Shown here piece by piece: positions 1 through 8,862 of a stretch of 64,000 nt of DNA. The first letter of the stretch is position 1; each line of letters begins with the position of its first letter. The notes beneath the pieces were generated by a model. That model was not told where the DNA came from. It did not search any database and saw nothing but the letters and a program-made list of their open reading frames with translations. The position numbers and the translations under genes are program-made. Source of the DNA: a bacterium. GTDB lineage: Bacteria > Armatimonadota > Zipacnadia > Zipacnadales > Zipacnadaceae. The stretch spans positions 62,001 to 126,000 of the forward strand of contig JAUWYY010000004.1 of assembly GCA_030615605.1 (NCBI GenBank), read 5' to 3'.

Positions 1-285
1 GTTGGTTACCTGGACTTGAAAACGCACCAGGTTATGCCGGCGGTAGACAGTAGCGTCAGTCTGCACCTGGAGGGGGAACATTGCGACTATCTGGCGACCC
101 TGGGCTGCCTCAGATCGCTGCTGCAACCAGCCGACCAGCGGCCGCCAGAGCACAATAAGCGCAATTAGGAACGAGACTACCACGAGCAGGCAACTGCAGC
201 AGGTAGATTGCTGCTGCCTTTGCTGGCGACGCCGGCGATCTGCCGGTGATTCGCGGTCTAATAGGTACAGGGGCTGCTGCTCCAT
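1..285 (-). CDS. Membrane-anchored protein of unknown function, partial (N-terminus only)
   Basis: An open frame starts at the ATG at 285 and runs off the left edge, giving 95 residues of N-terminal sequence. A strong ribosome-binding site (GGTGGGGAGG) lies about 4 nt upstream. Residues 1-28 are polar, Arg/Gln rich and positively charged. They are followed by one hydrophobic segment at about residues 33-50 containing two Cys pairs, and then by a probably extracytoplasmic region. This pattern suggests a bitopic inner-membrane protein with a cytoplasmic N-terminus. No family is recognisable from this fragment. It lies 18 nt downstream of the aminotransferase on the same strand and may be cotranscribed with it. 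Confidence 0.6.
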   Translation of the reverse strand, partial: MEQQPLYLLDRESPADRRRRQQRQQQSTCCSCLLVVVSFLIALIVLWRPLVGWLQQRSEAAQGRQIVAMFPLQVQTDATVYRRHNLVRFQVQVTN

Positions 286-303
286 GGCCTCCCCACCATT
301 GAG

Positions 304-1575
304 TTACGCTTGCAGTATAGCCGCGGTTTGGGCCAGCGCCTGGGAGGTTGCCTGGATTACTTCATCCACCTGCTGGGCGCTGATGATCGCAGGTGGCTCG
401 AACCTCAGCACTCGCGGATCATTGAGGGCAAAGGCGGCCAATACCTGGCGCTGAGCCAGAGCAGTTATGGTCAAGCCGCCCAGGTCGCTGTCGGTAAACT
501 CGATGCCCACCAGCAGGCCCTTGCCCCGCACAGCGCTGATCATCTCCGGATAGTCCGTGGCGGTCTCACCAAGACCTGCCAGAAGCTGATCACCGCGCTC
601 TGCGCATTTGTTGACCAGGTTCTCGTCAGTGATGACCTCCAGCGCCGCCAGGGCGGCGGCACAGGCCAGCGGATTTCCCCCGAAAGTGGAACTGTGAATT
701 AGGGGACTATCTTCAAAGATGGTCCAAACCTGGGGGGTGGCAATAGCCGCGCCAATCGGCATCACCCCGCCGCCCAGGGCCTTGCCCAGAGTGATGATAT
801 CGGGCGCGATTTCCTCCCAGTCGCAGGCGAACATCCGCCCGGTACGCCCGAGGCCCGTCTGGATCTCGTCGAAGATAAGCAGCGCACCGGTGTTGTTACA
901 GATCTGGCGGGCTTTTGTCAGATAGCCTTCGGGGGGGATGATGATGCCGGCTTCGCACTGGATCGGTTCCAGGATAACGGCTGCTGTCCGGTCGTCAACG
1001 GCTTCGGCCAGCGCTTCGGCGTCACCGAATGGGATATGAGTGAAGCCCTCGAGCAGTGGCTCAAAGGGCTGCTTGTAAGCATCACGGCCCGAGGCACTCA
1101 GTGCGCCGAAGGTCTTGCCGTGGAAAGCGCCCTCAGCAGCCACGAAGTGGGGTCGCTCTGTGCACCCGCGGGCGAACTTTAGTGCCGCTTCGATTGCCTC
1201 GGCCCCGGAGTTGCACACAAAGCAGTATTGCAGATCGCCGGGGGTGATTTCGGCCAGGGCCTCGGCCAGTTGGCCATGAATGGGGTTCAGCAGTATATGG
1301 CTGCCCAACGGCTGCTGTGCTGCCTGCTCCTGGACGGCCTGGACAATCCGCGGGTGGCAGTGACCCATGGTAAAGACACCGGGCCCGCCCCAGCAGTCCA
1401 GATAGCGGTTGCCCGTTGAGTCGGTGACGTAGCAGCCCTCGCTCGCCACCTCGACGCCTTCAAATCCCATGAACTTGGTGAGAGTGGCCAAGCCGGGGTT
1501 GATGAACTTCTCATATCGGGCAAATGTAGCTCTGGCCAAATCCTGGTCGGGCGCACTGCTGGGATCGGCGCTCAC
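304..1575 (-). CDS. Class III PLP aminotransferase, putrescine aminotransferase (PatA)-like
   Basis: A 423-residue fold-type I PLP enzyme. Visible family marks are the SGAE phosphate-binding turn at 123-126, AFHGKT at 150-155, the FDEIQTGLGRTG block at 235-246 whose Asp contacts the PLP ring nitrogen, and the Schiff-base lysine in TLGKALGGG (K265). The sequence HSSTFGGNPLACAAALA and the N-terminal extension before the core resemble E. coli PatA more than acetylornithine aminotransferase ArgD. The likely reaction is therefore transfer of a terminal amine from putrescine or another diamine/omega-amino acid to 2-oxoglutarate, in the cytoplasm. Substrate assignment is inference; ornithine or 4-aminobutyrate are alternatives. 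It follows the tRNA-Pro gene and a hairpin. Confidence 0.85.
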   Translation of the reverse strand: MSADPSSAPDQDLARATFARYEKFINPGLATLTKFMGFEGVEVASEGCYVTDSTGNRYLDCWGGPGVFTMGHCHPRIVQAVQEQAAQQPLGSHILLNPIHGQLAEALAEITPGDLQYCFVCNSGAEAIEAALKFARGCTERPHFVAAEGAFHGKTFGALSASGRDAYKQPFEPLLEGFTHIPFGDAEALAEAVDDRTAAVILEPIQCEAGIIIPPEGYLTKARQICNNTGALLIFDEIQTGLGRTGRMFACDWEEIAPDIITLGKALGGGVMPIGAAIATPQVWTIFEDSPLIHSSTFGGNPLACAAALAALEVITDENLVNKCAERGDQLLAGLGETATDYPEMISAVRGKGLLVGIEFTDSDLGGLTITALAQRQVLAAFALNDPRVLRFEPPAIISAQQVDEVIQATSQALAQTAAILQA

Positions 1576-1675
1576 GGTTTGGTTGCTCCTGACTTTGCAT
1601 TAGTGATGAGAAGCCGGACAGCGCTGGGCGTGGCGACCCCCAGGCTGATGATTGAGTCTTGGTCTATTGACTGAG

Positions 1676-1716
1676 CAGGCCGCTCCCGGGTTGTGCAACC
1701 TTGCGGGAGCGGCCTG
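1676..1716 (-). terminator. GC-rich hairpin between tRNA-Pro and the aminotransferase gene
   Basis: A perfect 13-bp inverted repeat (1676-1688 with 1704-1716) encloses a loop that itself folds as GGTTG/CAACC. It sits about 60 nt past the 3' end of the minus-strand tRNA gene and 100 nt before the aminotransferase start. No T-run follows the stem on either strand, so it may be a weak terminator, a processing site or an attenuator rather than a classical intrinsic terminator. Confidence 0.45.
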
Positions 1717-1777
1717 GATATGGTGTTCAGTGGGCTGCGGCAGCTCGGCCAATAACATAGCTCAACCCAAGCAGAGA

Positions 1778-1855
1778 TGGTCGGGGCGGCCGGACTTGAA
1801 CCGGCGACCTTTTGACCCCCAGTCAAACGCGCTAGCCAAACTGCGCCACGCCCCG
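1778..1855 (-). tRNA. tRNA-Pro, anticodon GGG
   Basis: The minus strand folds into a complete cloverleaf of 78 nt including an encoded CCA end. The 7-bp acceptor stem is CGGGGCG/CGCCCCG with discriminator A73. The D arm is GCGC/GCGC, the anticodon arm TTTGA/TCAAA with loop CTGGGGG (anticodon GGG), and the T arm GCCGG/CCGGC with loop TTCAAGT. C1:G72 plus A73 are the usual bacterial tRNA-Pro identity elements, supporting the anticodon reading. It lies between hup and the aminotransferase gene on the same strand. Confidence 0.96.
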
Positions 1856-1900
1856 ACCAGTTTGCTACACGCCAGTAATTCTCTGTCAGGTACTCCCTGC

Positions 1901-2260
1901 TTATGCCTGACTGTCGCCCCACGGCGACGCCGGCGTTACAGGTGGTGAGGTATCTGGCACCGAGGGAGGTTGCGCTGAGGCAACTTCATCCTTGAGCGCC
2001 TTGCCCGCCTTGAAGGCAGGCGCCCACTTCCCGGCGATGTCAACCTCTTCGCCTGTCTGCGGGTTGCGACCTTTGCGCGACTCACGCCACCGGGCTTCGA
2101 ATGCGCCAAACCCGGTGATCTGGACCTTATCCCCCCGCTGCAAGGCCTTGCTGATAGTCTCCAAGAGCGCCTCGAGGGCTTCCTTAGCGGCGACCTTCGT
2201 CAGGTCTGCTTTCTGGGCGATTACGTCCACCAGTTCTGCCTTGTTGATTATGCGTGCCAT
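1901..2260 (-). CDS. hup: DNA-binding protein HU with C-terminal Pro-rich tail
   Basis: HU/IHF family architectural protein. I place the start at the ATG at 2260 (MARIINKAELVD), which has AGAGGGAGG about 7 nt upstream; a longer reading from 2350 would overlap gpsA and adds sequence unlike HU. The core (residues 1-92) shows helix-turn-helix dimerisation, the GFGAFEARWRESRKGRNP beta-arm with the intercalating Pro, and the FKAGKALKD C-terminal helix. Residues 93-119 form a Pro/Ser/Ala-rich low-complexity tail, absent from ordinary 90-residue HU. It is the last gene of the der-plsY-gpsA-hup block, the order known from Firmicutes, and probably cotranscribed with gpsA (86-nt gap). Confidence 0.95.
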   Translation of the reverse strand: MARIINKAELVDVIAQKADLTKVAAKEALEALLETISKALQRGDKVQITGFGAFEARWRESRKGRNPQTGEEVDIAGKWAPAFKAGKALKDEVASAQPPSVPDTSPPVTPASPWGDSQA

Positions 2261-2346
2261 TGACCAGCCTCCCTCTAAGTTTTGGATAGCGTCCGGGCAC
2301 TGATAGATTCGTCCGAACCGAGCTGACTCCTCCCTGCGGTGGTGAG

Positions 2347-3399
2347 TCACTCGGACCGGTTACTGGCAGTCTGCCACGGCTCGACTTCCGCCTTGTGGGG
2401 CCGGCTCATTAGATATCCGACTTCGGCGGTGGGACTGGCACCTTCAAACAGAATCCGGTAAACGGCCTCGGTCACCGGCATGTCTGTTTCCAGCCTGGCA
2501 GATAGCTCTCTGGCGGCCAGGGTTGTATAGATACCCTCGGCGACGGCGGGAGTGCTATCCTGGACGGCACTGAGCGACTCGCCGTTGGCGAGGCGCCTTC
2601 CTACCTGCCAGTTGCGGCTGAGCTGACTGTTGCAAGTCGTGACCAGGTCACCGACACCAGCAATGCCCCAGAAGGTAGCCGCTTCAGCCCCCAATTGCAC
2701 GCCGATGCGACCAATCTCGGTCAGGCCCCGCGTGATAAGCGCGGCCTTGACATTACCGCCAAAGCCCAGCCCGTCGCTTATGCCACTGGCTATGGCGATA
2801 ATGTTCTTCAGCGCTCCGCACAGTTCCACTCCTATTATATCATAATTTCGGTAAATACGAAAACGGTCGGAGCTGAGAAGCCTCTGAATATACTCGGCGG
2901 CGTTCTGGTTCTCAGCGGCGGCCACGGACACTGCCGGCATCCCCTGGACGATCTCTCCGGATAGATTAGGCCCGGACAGGACGACAATAGGGTGGGCGGG
3001 GGGATCGCTGAGTTCCTCGGCAAGGATCTCGCTCATGCGCATCCCGGTGCCTCGCTCCAGGCCCTTGACGACGCTCAATATGAGGCTCCCGGCGGAGATA
3101 TGTTCAGCGACGCGCACCACCACGTCGCGAAAGCCGTGGGAGGGGACCGCGATTATAACCGTCTGGGCCTCGGCCAGTGCCTCGGGCAGATCCGAGGTCA
3201 CAGTGACAATCTCTGGCAGCACCAGGCCAGGCAGGTACTTGCTGTTTTCGCGCTGTTCCTGGAGCTGGGCAGCAAGCTCGGGCTTGCGTGCCCACAGGGT
3301 TACAGGATGGCCGTGACTGCCCAGCAGCCACGACAGCGTTGTCCCCCATGCGCCGGCGCCGATGATTGTTGTCCTGGATTCATTATTGGTCTGATTCAT
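2347..3399 (-). CDS. gpsA: NAD(P)H-dependent glycerol-3-phosphate dehydrogenase
   Basis: Reduces dihydroxyacetone phosphate to sn-glycerol 3-phosphate, the backbone precursor of phospholipids, in the cytoplasm. About 350 residues, the usual length. The Rossmann motif GAGAWGTTLSWLL is at about residues 15-27. SGPNLSGEI and the catalytic-lysine region ELCGALKNIIAIASGISDGLG follow. The C-terminal helical domain contains GVGDLVTTC. The ATG at 3399 (reading MNQTNN) lies inside the end of plsY and is preferred to the GTG one codon upstream; no strong ribosome site is present, so translational coupling to plsY is likely. It works directly with PlsY, which acylates its product. Confidence 0.95.
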   Translation of the reverse strand: MNQTNNESRTTIIGAGAWGTTLSWLLGSHGHPVTLWARKPELAAQLQEQRENSKYLPGLVLPEIVTVTSDLPEALAEAQTVIIAVPSHGFRDVVVRVAEHISAGSLILSVVKGLERGTGMRMSEILAEELSDPPAHPIVVLSGPNLSGEIVQGMPAVSVAAAENQNAAEYIQRLLSSDRFRIYRNYDIIGVELCGALKNIIAIASGISDGLGFGGNVKAALITRGLTEIGRIGVQLGAEAATFWGIAGVGDLVTTCNSQLSRNWQVGRRLANGESLSAVQDSTPAVAEGIYTTLAARELSARLETDMPVTEAVYRILFEGASPTAEVGYLMSRPHKAEVEPWQTASNRSE

Positions 3400-4045
3400 C
3401 ACTTGGTTCTTCGGCGATCTCCTCAGCTTTCTGTCTAATCTTACGTTCTGTGCCGGTCATCAGACGTCCAATGTTGGGTCGGTGCCGTTCGATGATCAGG
3501 ATAGCAAGGACAACTCCCAATGCCAAATAGTAAGGGGAATCGGTGTACAGTGTAAAGAGCAGCGGAGCGCTGACCGCCGCCAGGATCGAACCCAGCGAGA
3601 TATACCGGCTAACAGCTACCACAACTATCCACACTGCGAGGATCAACCCTCCCACCCGCCAGTCTATGGCCAGCAGCGCGCCCAGGCTGGTGGAAACCCC
3701 TCGCCCGCCGGCCAGCTTTAGATATGGTGAGAAGCAGTGGCCCACTACGACCGCCAGTGCCACAAGGCTTATCCACAACTCCATTGGGCCAATTGTCGCT
3801 ATACTGGCCAGCAGCGGTCGTGACCACAACACCGGCAGCAACCCCTTAGCCACATCAGCCAACCAGACAGCTACGCCCGCCTTCACACCCAGGGCCCGCA
3901 ATACATTGCTGGCCCCGATATTTCCGCTGCCATATTTCCGGATGTCGATCCCGCGGCTGTCGCTGAGCAGCACTCCAATGGGAATGCCGCCGACCAGGTA
4001 GGCAATTATTGCTAGGCCGACCGTCATTATTGTCTCATGTGTCAT
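3383..4045 (-). CDS. plsY: Acyl-phosphate:glycerol-3-phosphate acyltransferase PlsY
   Basis: Integral membrane acyltransferase that makes lysophosphatidic acid from acyl-phosphate and glycerol 3-phosphate. 220 residues with about six hydrophobic segments. The three family motifs are visible. Motif 1 is GSGNIGASN at 39-47 (usually GSGNxGATN). Motif 2 is the GH at 102-103 followed by GGRGVST at 113-119, with Arg where most PlsY have Lys (GGKGVAT). The third motif is in the C-terminal third, near ERHRPNIGRLMTGTE. A charged C-terminal tail of about 20 residues overlaps the gpsA start. Its stop lies 14 nt inside gpsA, so the two are coupled. The ATG at 4045 has a weak GGTGA site. Confidence 0.93.
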   Translation of the reverse strand: MTHETIMTVGLAIIAYLVGGIPIGVLLSDSRGIDIRKYGSGNIGASNVLRALGVKAGVAVWLADVAKGLLPVLWSRPLLASIATIGPMELWISLVALAVVVGHCFSPYLKLAGGRGVSTSLGALLAIDWRVGGLILAVWIVVVAVSRYISLGSILAAVSAPLLFTLYTDSPYYLALGVVLAILIIERHRPNIGRLMTGTERKIRQKAEEIAEEPSDESDQ

Positions 4046-4068
4046 TTGCTATGTTCACCAATATATGT

Positions 4069-4593
4069 TTACTTGTCTTGGTTCTTGTTCCTCTTGAATA
4101 CCTCCTCGGCTGGACAACCGATTTGTCTTTGTCTGCAGTGCTTACAGACAAATGATCCCCTTATCATGGCGTTGCCACCAGAGGACAGAATGATCAAGGC
4201 CGCCAGCATCGCCACCAGAAGCCAAGTAAAATCTCTTACCAAGAGCACGACACCGCCCACGAGGGGAAAGACAAAGATCATAAAATCTGGCAGTAACTTG
4301 GCCCAGGAAACTTCCTTCTCAACGAATCTCCGCGGGTCGCCCTTCTGGAACAATAAAGAACACAGCTTGCCTTTGCCCAGTCCGCAAAGCTTGCCATAGT
4401 AGTAGCAGTCTACACAACTCCTCGTGAGTACCCGAAACTCAATCCAAAAACAATAACACAGGTAGAGGACAGCCACCACTATTCCTAGTCCCGCCAATAT
4501 GTAAGTTCCGAGCGCATAGATTGATATTGCAACAATATTGGACAAGAGAACTATCCAGACAGGGAAATTCGCATAGCTTTCTGTGTGTTCCAT
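4069..4593 (-). CDS. Cys-rich membrane protein of unknown function
   Basis: A 174-residue protein with two N-terminal hydrophobic segments (about residues 12-30 and 32-52), two more at about 103-137, and two conserved-looking Cys clusters. Cluster one is SCVDCYYYGKLCGLGKGKLC at 59-78. Cluster two is CKHCRQRQIGC near residues 150-160. Both clusters would lie on the same side of the membrane if the four segments cross it, so metal or iron-sulfur binding, or a redox role, is plausible. I recognise the pattern but cannot name a family. The DNA is visibly more A+T rich than der and plsY on either side, and the gene separates two genes normally adjacent in this block, so it may be an insertion into the operon. 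Confidence 0.75.
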   Translation of the reverse strand: MEHTESYANFPVWIVLLSNIVAISIYALGTYILAGLGIVVAVLYLCYCFWIEFRVLTRSCVDCYYYGKLCGLGKGKLCSLLFQKGDPRRFVEKEVSWAKLLPDFMIFVFPLVGGVVLLVRDFTWLLVAMLAALIILSSGGNAMIRGSFVCKHCRQRQIGCPAEEVFKRNKNQDK

Positions 4594-4596
4594 ATC

Positions 4597-5961
4597 TTAT
4601 CTTTGTCGTTGGGAACGACCGCGCACAAACAGCTTGATGGGAGTGCCCAGAAAGCCAAAGGCTTCGCGAAGTTGGTTGACCAGGTAGCGCTCATAAGAAA
4701 AATGCATCAGTTCAGGGTCATTAACCCGCAGAACAAAGGTTGGTGGGCGCGTGGTGACCTGCTCGATGCCGCGTATACGCAGGTGGTGCTTGCGGGAAGG
4801 AGGCTGGTGAGCTGCCAGTGCCTCCTGCAGGACCTGATTGAGCCTGGTGGGGTCAAGCTGGCGGGCGTACTGGTGAGCAGCTTGCTTGGCGGTGGGGAGA
4901 ATCTCGCCAAGCCCCTCCCCGGTTACCACCGAGGTGAAGAGCAACTCGGCAAAGTCAGCAAACCGCAGCTTGCTGCCGACGATGTAAGAGAAATCCCTCC
5001 GCAGCGTCTGCTCGATTTGCGCCATATTATTGCCATCATCGGTTTGGCTACGGGCAAAGTCCTGCACCAGGTCCCACTTGTGAGCCAATAGCACCAGGCC
5101 CCGGCCTGCCTCCATCACTTCGCCGATGATATGGGCATCCTGGCTGGTGACACCCTCCAGGGCGTCAATGACCACTATCCCTACATCGGCGCGCTGCAGG
5201 GCACGAAGGGTCCGCAGGCTGCTGTAGTATTCCAGACCCTCGCTCCGCTTGCCGCGGCGCCGCAGTCCGGCGGTGTCAACCAGACGATAGGGCTCGTCCG
5301 CGAATTCTAGCGCGATATCTACGGCGTCGCGGGTGGTACCTGGCTGCTCGCTGACTATGACCCGCTCTTCCCCTAGCAGAGCATTGATGATAGCGGACTT
5401 GCCCACGTTGGGTCGCCCTACCAGGGCTACGGCGACCTCCCCGGCCACCGGCTCGGGCTCAGCTTCCGGTTCGGGAAGGTCATCGAGAATGGCTTCTATC
5501 ACCTCGCCCAGCCCATAGCCGTACAGCGCAGACAACTGCAAGGACATGCCAAACCCCAACTCAGCAAATTCGCTGGCCTCCAACTTGGGGCTTTCCATCT
5601 TATTGGCGATTAGGATGACGGGGTTGCCCGAGCGGCGCACCACATCGGCTACTTCCCAATCCAGCGAAACCAATCCCTCGCGGGCATCCACCATAAATAG
5701 CAGCAAGTCGGCTTCCTGCAGTGCAATGGCGGCTTGCTCCTTTACTTGAGTCATAAACTGGTCACTTTCCGCGCCGGCCAATCCGCCGGTATCAACCAGG
5801 ACAATATCGCTCCCGTCCAGGTCAATCTCTGCGTACAGCCGATCCCGGGTCACACCGGGGATCGCATCCACCACGGCCAGTCTTTGTCCGACCAGGCGAT
5901 TGAATAGGGTTGATTTTCCCACGTTCGTGCGCCCAACTATCGCCACAAACGGAGCAGCCAC
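4597..5961 (-). CDS. der: Ribosome-assembly GTPase Der (EngA)
   Basis: Double-GTPase needed for 50S subunit maturation. 454 residues with tandem G domains and a C-terminal KH-like domain. Domain 1 has P-loop GRTNVGKST (10-18), DTGG (57-60) and NKME (120-123). Domain 2 has GRPNVGKSA (182-190), [10 protein letters not shown] (229-238) and HKWD (294-297). The usual NKxD is thus NKME in domain 1, a variant known in some Der proteins, and HKWD in domain 2, where the Asn that contacts guanine is replaced by His. The KH-like region ends in [11 protein letters not shown]. It is 3 nt from both neighbours, so a tight operon with the TPR gene upstream. Confidence 0.96.
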   Translation of the reverse strand: MAAPFVAIVGRTNVGKSTLFNRLVGQRLAVVDAIPGVTRDRLYAEIDLDGSDIVLVDTGGLAGAESDQFMTQVKEQAAIALQEADLLLFMVDAREGLVSLDWEVADVVRRSGNPVILIANKMESPKLEASEFAELGFGMSLQLSALYGYGLGEVIEAILDDLPEPEAEPEPVAGEVAVALVGRPNVGKSAIINALLGEERVIVSEQPGTTRDAVDIALEFADEPYRLVDTAGLRRRGKRSEGLEYYSSLRTLRALQRADVGIVVIDALEGVTSQDAHIIGEVMEAGRGLVLLAHKWDLVQDFARSQTDDGNNMAQIEQTLRRDFSYIVGSKLRFADFAELLFTSVVTGEGLGEILPTAKQAAHQYARQLDPTRLNQVLQEALAAHQPPSRKHHLRIRGIEQVTTRPPTFVLRVNDPELMHFSYERYLVNQLREAFGFLGTPIKLFVRGRSQRQR

Positions 5962-5964
5962 CCG

Positions 5965-8850
5965 CTACTCCCCCTCATCGAGACGCGGATGATTGGCCAG
6001 CCACTGTTCGACTGCTTCTTGATTGGCCCACTTGCTGAGCCGCGGTACCAGCTTGCGCACTACCTCCGGCTGGCGGGCGATGGCATAGGCGTGGTCAAGC
6101 GCCAGCAGCACTGTGCTCACCGGCAGCTTGCCCTCCTGAACCATTGCCACTACCGCGTCGCCGGCCTGCTGTATCTCGGGATGAAAGACCAGCGTCTGGC
6201 CCAGCTCCCAGAGCGCCTCCTGATACTCTCCCGCCTGGCCGAGCAGATCAGCTCTCGTCAGCTTGGCCTGGGGTTGTGCCGGATGGTCAACCAGCACCTG
6301 TCCCAGCTCGTGGATGGCTTGATCGCGGTCGCCGGCTGCCGCCAGGGCTGTTGCCCTAAAGATGCGCAGGGTGGGGTTCTGGAAAGCCTGTGCGGGAAGC
6401 CGGTTGAGTTGAGTCAGGGCGTCGGCCTTCCTCTCCTGCAGCCACAGAGCGTAGGCCAGAGCCGCGCGCAGGGCCGAATTATCCTGGTCAGCCACCACCT
6501 CCGCCGCAAAATGAGCCTCGGCCTCGATCAGACGCCCCGCCTGCTTCCACAGCTCCACCTTGGCCATCTCGTAGTCACTACTACGAGGCAGGCTGCTCAG
6601 CAGTTTGGCCAGGGCTTGCTCGCGAGCCGGGCTCAGCGGCTGGGAGCTTCCCTGCATCTCGACAATAAGCTCCAGTGCCTTGCTGTCCTGCACGACGCGG
6701 GCCAGATAATCATTGGCCAGGGCTAAGCTATCCTGCGGGTGTTCGGCCAACAGTAGGAGAGCACCTTCTGCCAGGACCTTACCGTACTTGGGCAAGCGGG
6801 CCGCTCGCTTATAGTAGTTGGCAGCCTGCTGGAGTTGGTTGCTCCTGACTAATATCCGAGCGATTGCCATAGCCAGAAGCGCCGAGTCGGGATAAGCATC
6901 TGACAGTGCCGTCAGTTCGGCCACTGCGTGGTCAGAGCCGCCAATCTGCTGGTAGATGCGGTCCAGAGAGCGGACAATCAAGTGAATAGCCTGCGCCTGC
7001 CGATCCGGCTGTGCAGCGCCCAACGTATCAGCCAGTACACTGGTCAGAAAATCACGCGCTAGAGACAGGCGATCAATCGCTTCTGTGGTTTCGAGCAGGG
7101 CTTGGTAGGCTGGAGCTGCTGTCGGTTGAGCGGCTATCGCCTTGCGCAGGTAGGGGAGGGCCTGCTTGCAATTGCCCTGCTGCTGTAGCACCCGGCCCAT
7201 CAAGTAGTTGCCCTGCCCGTGGCCTGACTGCTTTTGGAGGATCTCGTCGGCAATTGCCCCTGCCTGCTCCAGATTGCCGACTTGTAGGTAATACTCGGCC
7301 AGCAGTGCCCTGGCCGCCAGACTTTCGGGGTTTTCAGCGACCAGCGCCTCGAGGCGGCTCTTGGTCATCTGCTGAGCGCTGGGCTCGCGGGAAAGCCCCG
7401 CCGAATCCAACTCAGCCTCAGGAACGTTTTGGCGGTAAAGATATGCTTGATAGCCCTGGTTACCGGTCTGCTCGGCAAGCTGCATCAGCTTGAGGTGAGC
7501 GATCTCGGCAAGTCCTTCGTCATCGCTGTGGCTGGCAATCTGGTTGAACTGATACATTGCTGGCCCGGGCTGTCCGCGGCTGGCGAGCATGTCCGCCAGC
7601 ATCATTCTTGCCTCCCAGTCGGCGGGCTTTATGGCGACCAGTCGGCGCAGCCACGGCAGAGTCTGTTCGCTGCGGCCCAGCTCCTGGCTCACCTGGATAG
7701 CGGCCTGGAGCGCCGGCAGATAGTCGCGGTGGGCGGCCAGTGCCTGCTGGTAAGCGTCGAGCGCCTGCTTGAGCTGGCGCCGTCCGACATACAGGTCCCC
7801 GAGCATCGTGGCCAGCTTCGGTTGGTTGGAGTTGGCCTCCAGGCCGGCTTGCAGCACCTCGAAAGCTTTATCACCCTGGCTGGTTCTCAGGTAACATCGT
7901 GCCAGAGTTGCGGTAAACAACGGGTTCTCAGGTTGGGCTTCGTGAAGAAGTTTCAGGTGGGGCAGCGCTTGCTCCCAGCGGCCTTCTGATAGGTATTCTT
8001 CGACGAGCTGAGTGCGGGCGGCCAGCGCCTGCTGCTCGGGCAGATGCGTCAGCAGCGCCTCCTGAGCTTGCTGCTTCTCCCAGGTAAGCCCCAGCCCCTC
8101 GTAAATCTTGATCTGGGCTTGCAGGAGCTGCTCGCTGTCGGGATGTTTGGCAACCAGCTCCTCAACAAGGGGCAGGGCGGACAGAAACTCGCCCGACTCG
8201 ACATACAGATTGAGCAGCTCCAGCTTGATCTGCTCAGAGTCGGGTTTCAGTTCCTGGGCCTGCAGAAGGTGCTGCGCGGCCTGGGTGAATTGCCCGGTCA
8301 GGGTCAATGCCCTGCCCAGATAAAGGTGAGCCTGCGCATATGGCGGAGCAATGGTGGTTGCTTTCTGCAGGGGCCCGACAGCCTTTTCGGGTTGGCCCAT
8401 TTCCAGGTAAGTGCGGCCCAGTTGGACGGCTACTTCAATGTCGTCGGGCGTCATCTGCAGCAGATCGCTGAACACCGCGGCGGCCCGTGGCCACTTCTCT
8501 TGGGCGGTATAGGCCAGACCCAGGCCTCGCCGCGAATCAAGATCGCCGGAGTCGAGCTTCAGTGCCTCGTGGTAATAGCTGACAGCCTGCTGGGGCTTGC
8601 CTGCCTGGTAGCAGATGAACCCTAAATTGTAGTAGGCCGATTGCAACCGGGGCTGGAGCTGTATGGCCTTCTTGATGCTGGCAATGGCCACATCATAGTT
8701 CCCTTGCTCGGCCTGCTTTATCCCGACCTCCAGCCAGTCCTGGGCCTGCTGGCCAGGCTCTTCCTGTAAGACATCGAGACACCAGCCGGCTGCCGCCGTA
8801 ACAAGCAATGCAACAGCCACCGCAATATACTTGTCAGTCCTGCAAATCAT
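5965..8850 (-). CDS. Large tetratricopeptide-repeat protein with N-terminal signal anchor
   Basis: About 961 residues, almost entirely TPR solenoid (on the order of 20 or more 34-residue units, e.g. AYYNLGFICYQAGKPQQAVSYYHEALKL), after one N-terminal hydrophobic segment (YIAVAVALLVTAAAGWCL). The Trp before Cys makes a lipobox unlikely, so it is probably a signal anchor or cleaved signal peptide with the repeats outside the cytoplasm. I place the start at the ATG at 8850; a TTG at 8862, directly after the hisI stop, is an alternative. It is tightly packed between hisI and der. TPR arrays of this kind usually scaffold envelope complexes, such as secretin or polysaccharide-export machines. No specific partner is identifiable. 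Confidence 0.85.
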   Translation of the reverse strand: MICRTDKYIAVAVALLVTAAAGWCLDVLQEEPGQQAQDWLEVGIKQAEQGNYDVAIASIKKAIQLQPRLQSAYYNLGFICYQAGKPQQAVSYYHEALKLDSGDLDSRRGLGLAYTAQEKWPRAAAVFSDLLQMTPDDIEVAVQLGRTYLEMGQPEKAVGPLQKATTIAPPYAQAHLYLGRALTLTGQFTQAAQHLLQAQELKPDSEQIKLELLNLYVESGEFLSALPLVEELVAKHPDSEQLLQAQIKIYEGLGLTWEKQQAQEALLTHLPEQQALAARTQLVEEYLSEGRWEQALPHLKLLHEAQPENPLFTATLARCYLRTSQGDKAFEVLQAGLEANSNQPKLATMLGDLYVGRRQLKQALDAYQQALAAHRDYLPALQAAIQVSQELGRSEQTLPWLRRLVAIKPADWEARMMLADMLASRGQPGPAMYQFNQIASHSDDEGLAEIAHLKLMQLAEQTGNQGYQAYLYRQNVPEAELDSAGLSREPSAQQMTKSRLEALVAENPESLAARALLAEYYLQVGNLEQAGAIADEILQKQSGHGQGNYLMGRVLQQQGNCKQALPYLRKAIAAQPTAAPAYQALLETTEAIDRLSLARDFLTSVLADTLGAAQPDRQAQAIHLIVRSLDRIYQQIGGSDHAVAELTALSDAYPDSALLAMAIARILVRSNQLQQAANYYKRAARLPKYGKVLAEGALLLLAEHPQDSLALANDYLARVVQDSKALELIVEMQGSSQPLSPAREQALAKLLSSLPRSSDYEMAKVELWKQAGRLIEAEAHFAAEVVADQDNSALRAALAYALWLQERKADALTQLNRLPAQAFQNPTLRIFRATALAAAGDRDQAIHELGQVLVDHPAQPQAKLTRADLLGQAGEYQEALWELGQTLVFHPEIQQAGDAVVAMVQEGKLPVSTVLLALDHAYAIARQPEVVRKLVPRLSKWANQEAVEQWLANHPRLDEGE

Positions 8851-8862
8851 CGGATTGACCAA

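Noticed and set aside
310-702. Plus-strand open frames of 60-130 codons across the aminotransferase gene
   Set aside because: They lie opposite a well-supported enzyme gene, lack ribosome sites and have no recognisable domain; high GC produces such mirror frames throughout the window.
4597-5961. NKME in the first G domain of Der as a sign of decay
   Set aside because: Glu in place of Asp at this position of domain 1 is found in other Der proteins; only the HKWD of domain 2 is kept as notable.
5989-8625. Plus-strand frames of up to 245 codons opposite the large TPR gene
   Set aside because: Composition mirrors the repetitive TPR codons on the other strand; no start signals and no domains.
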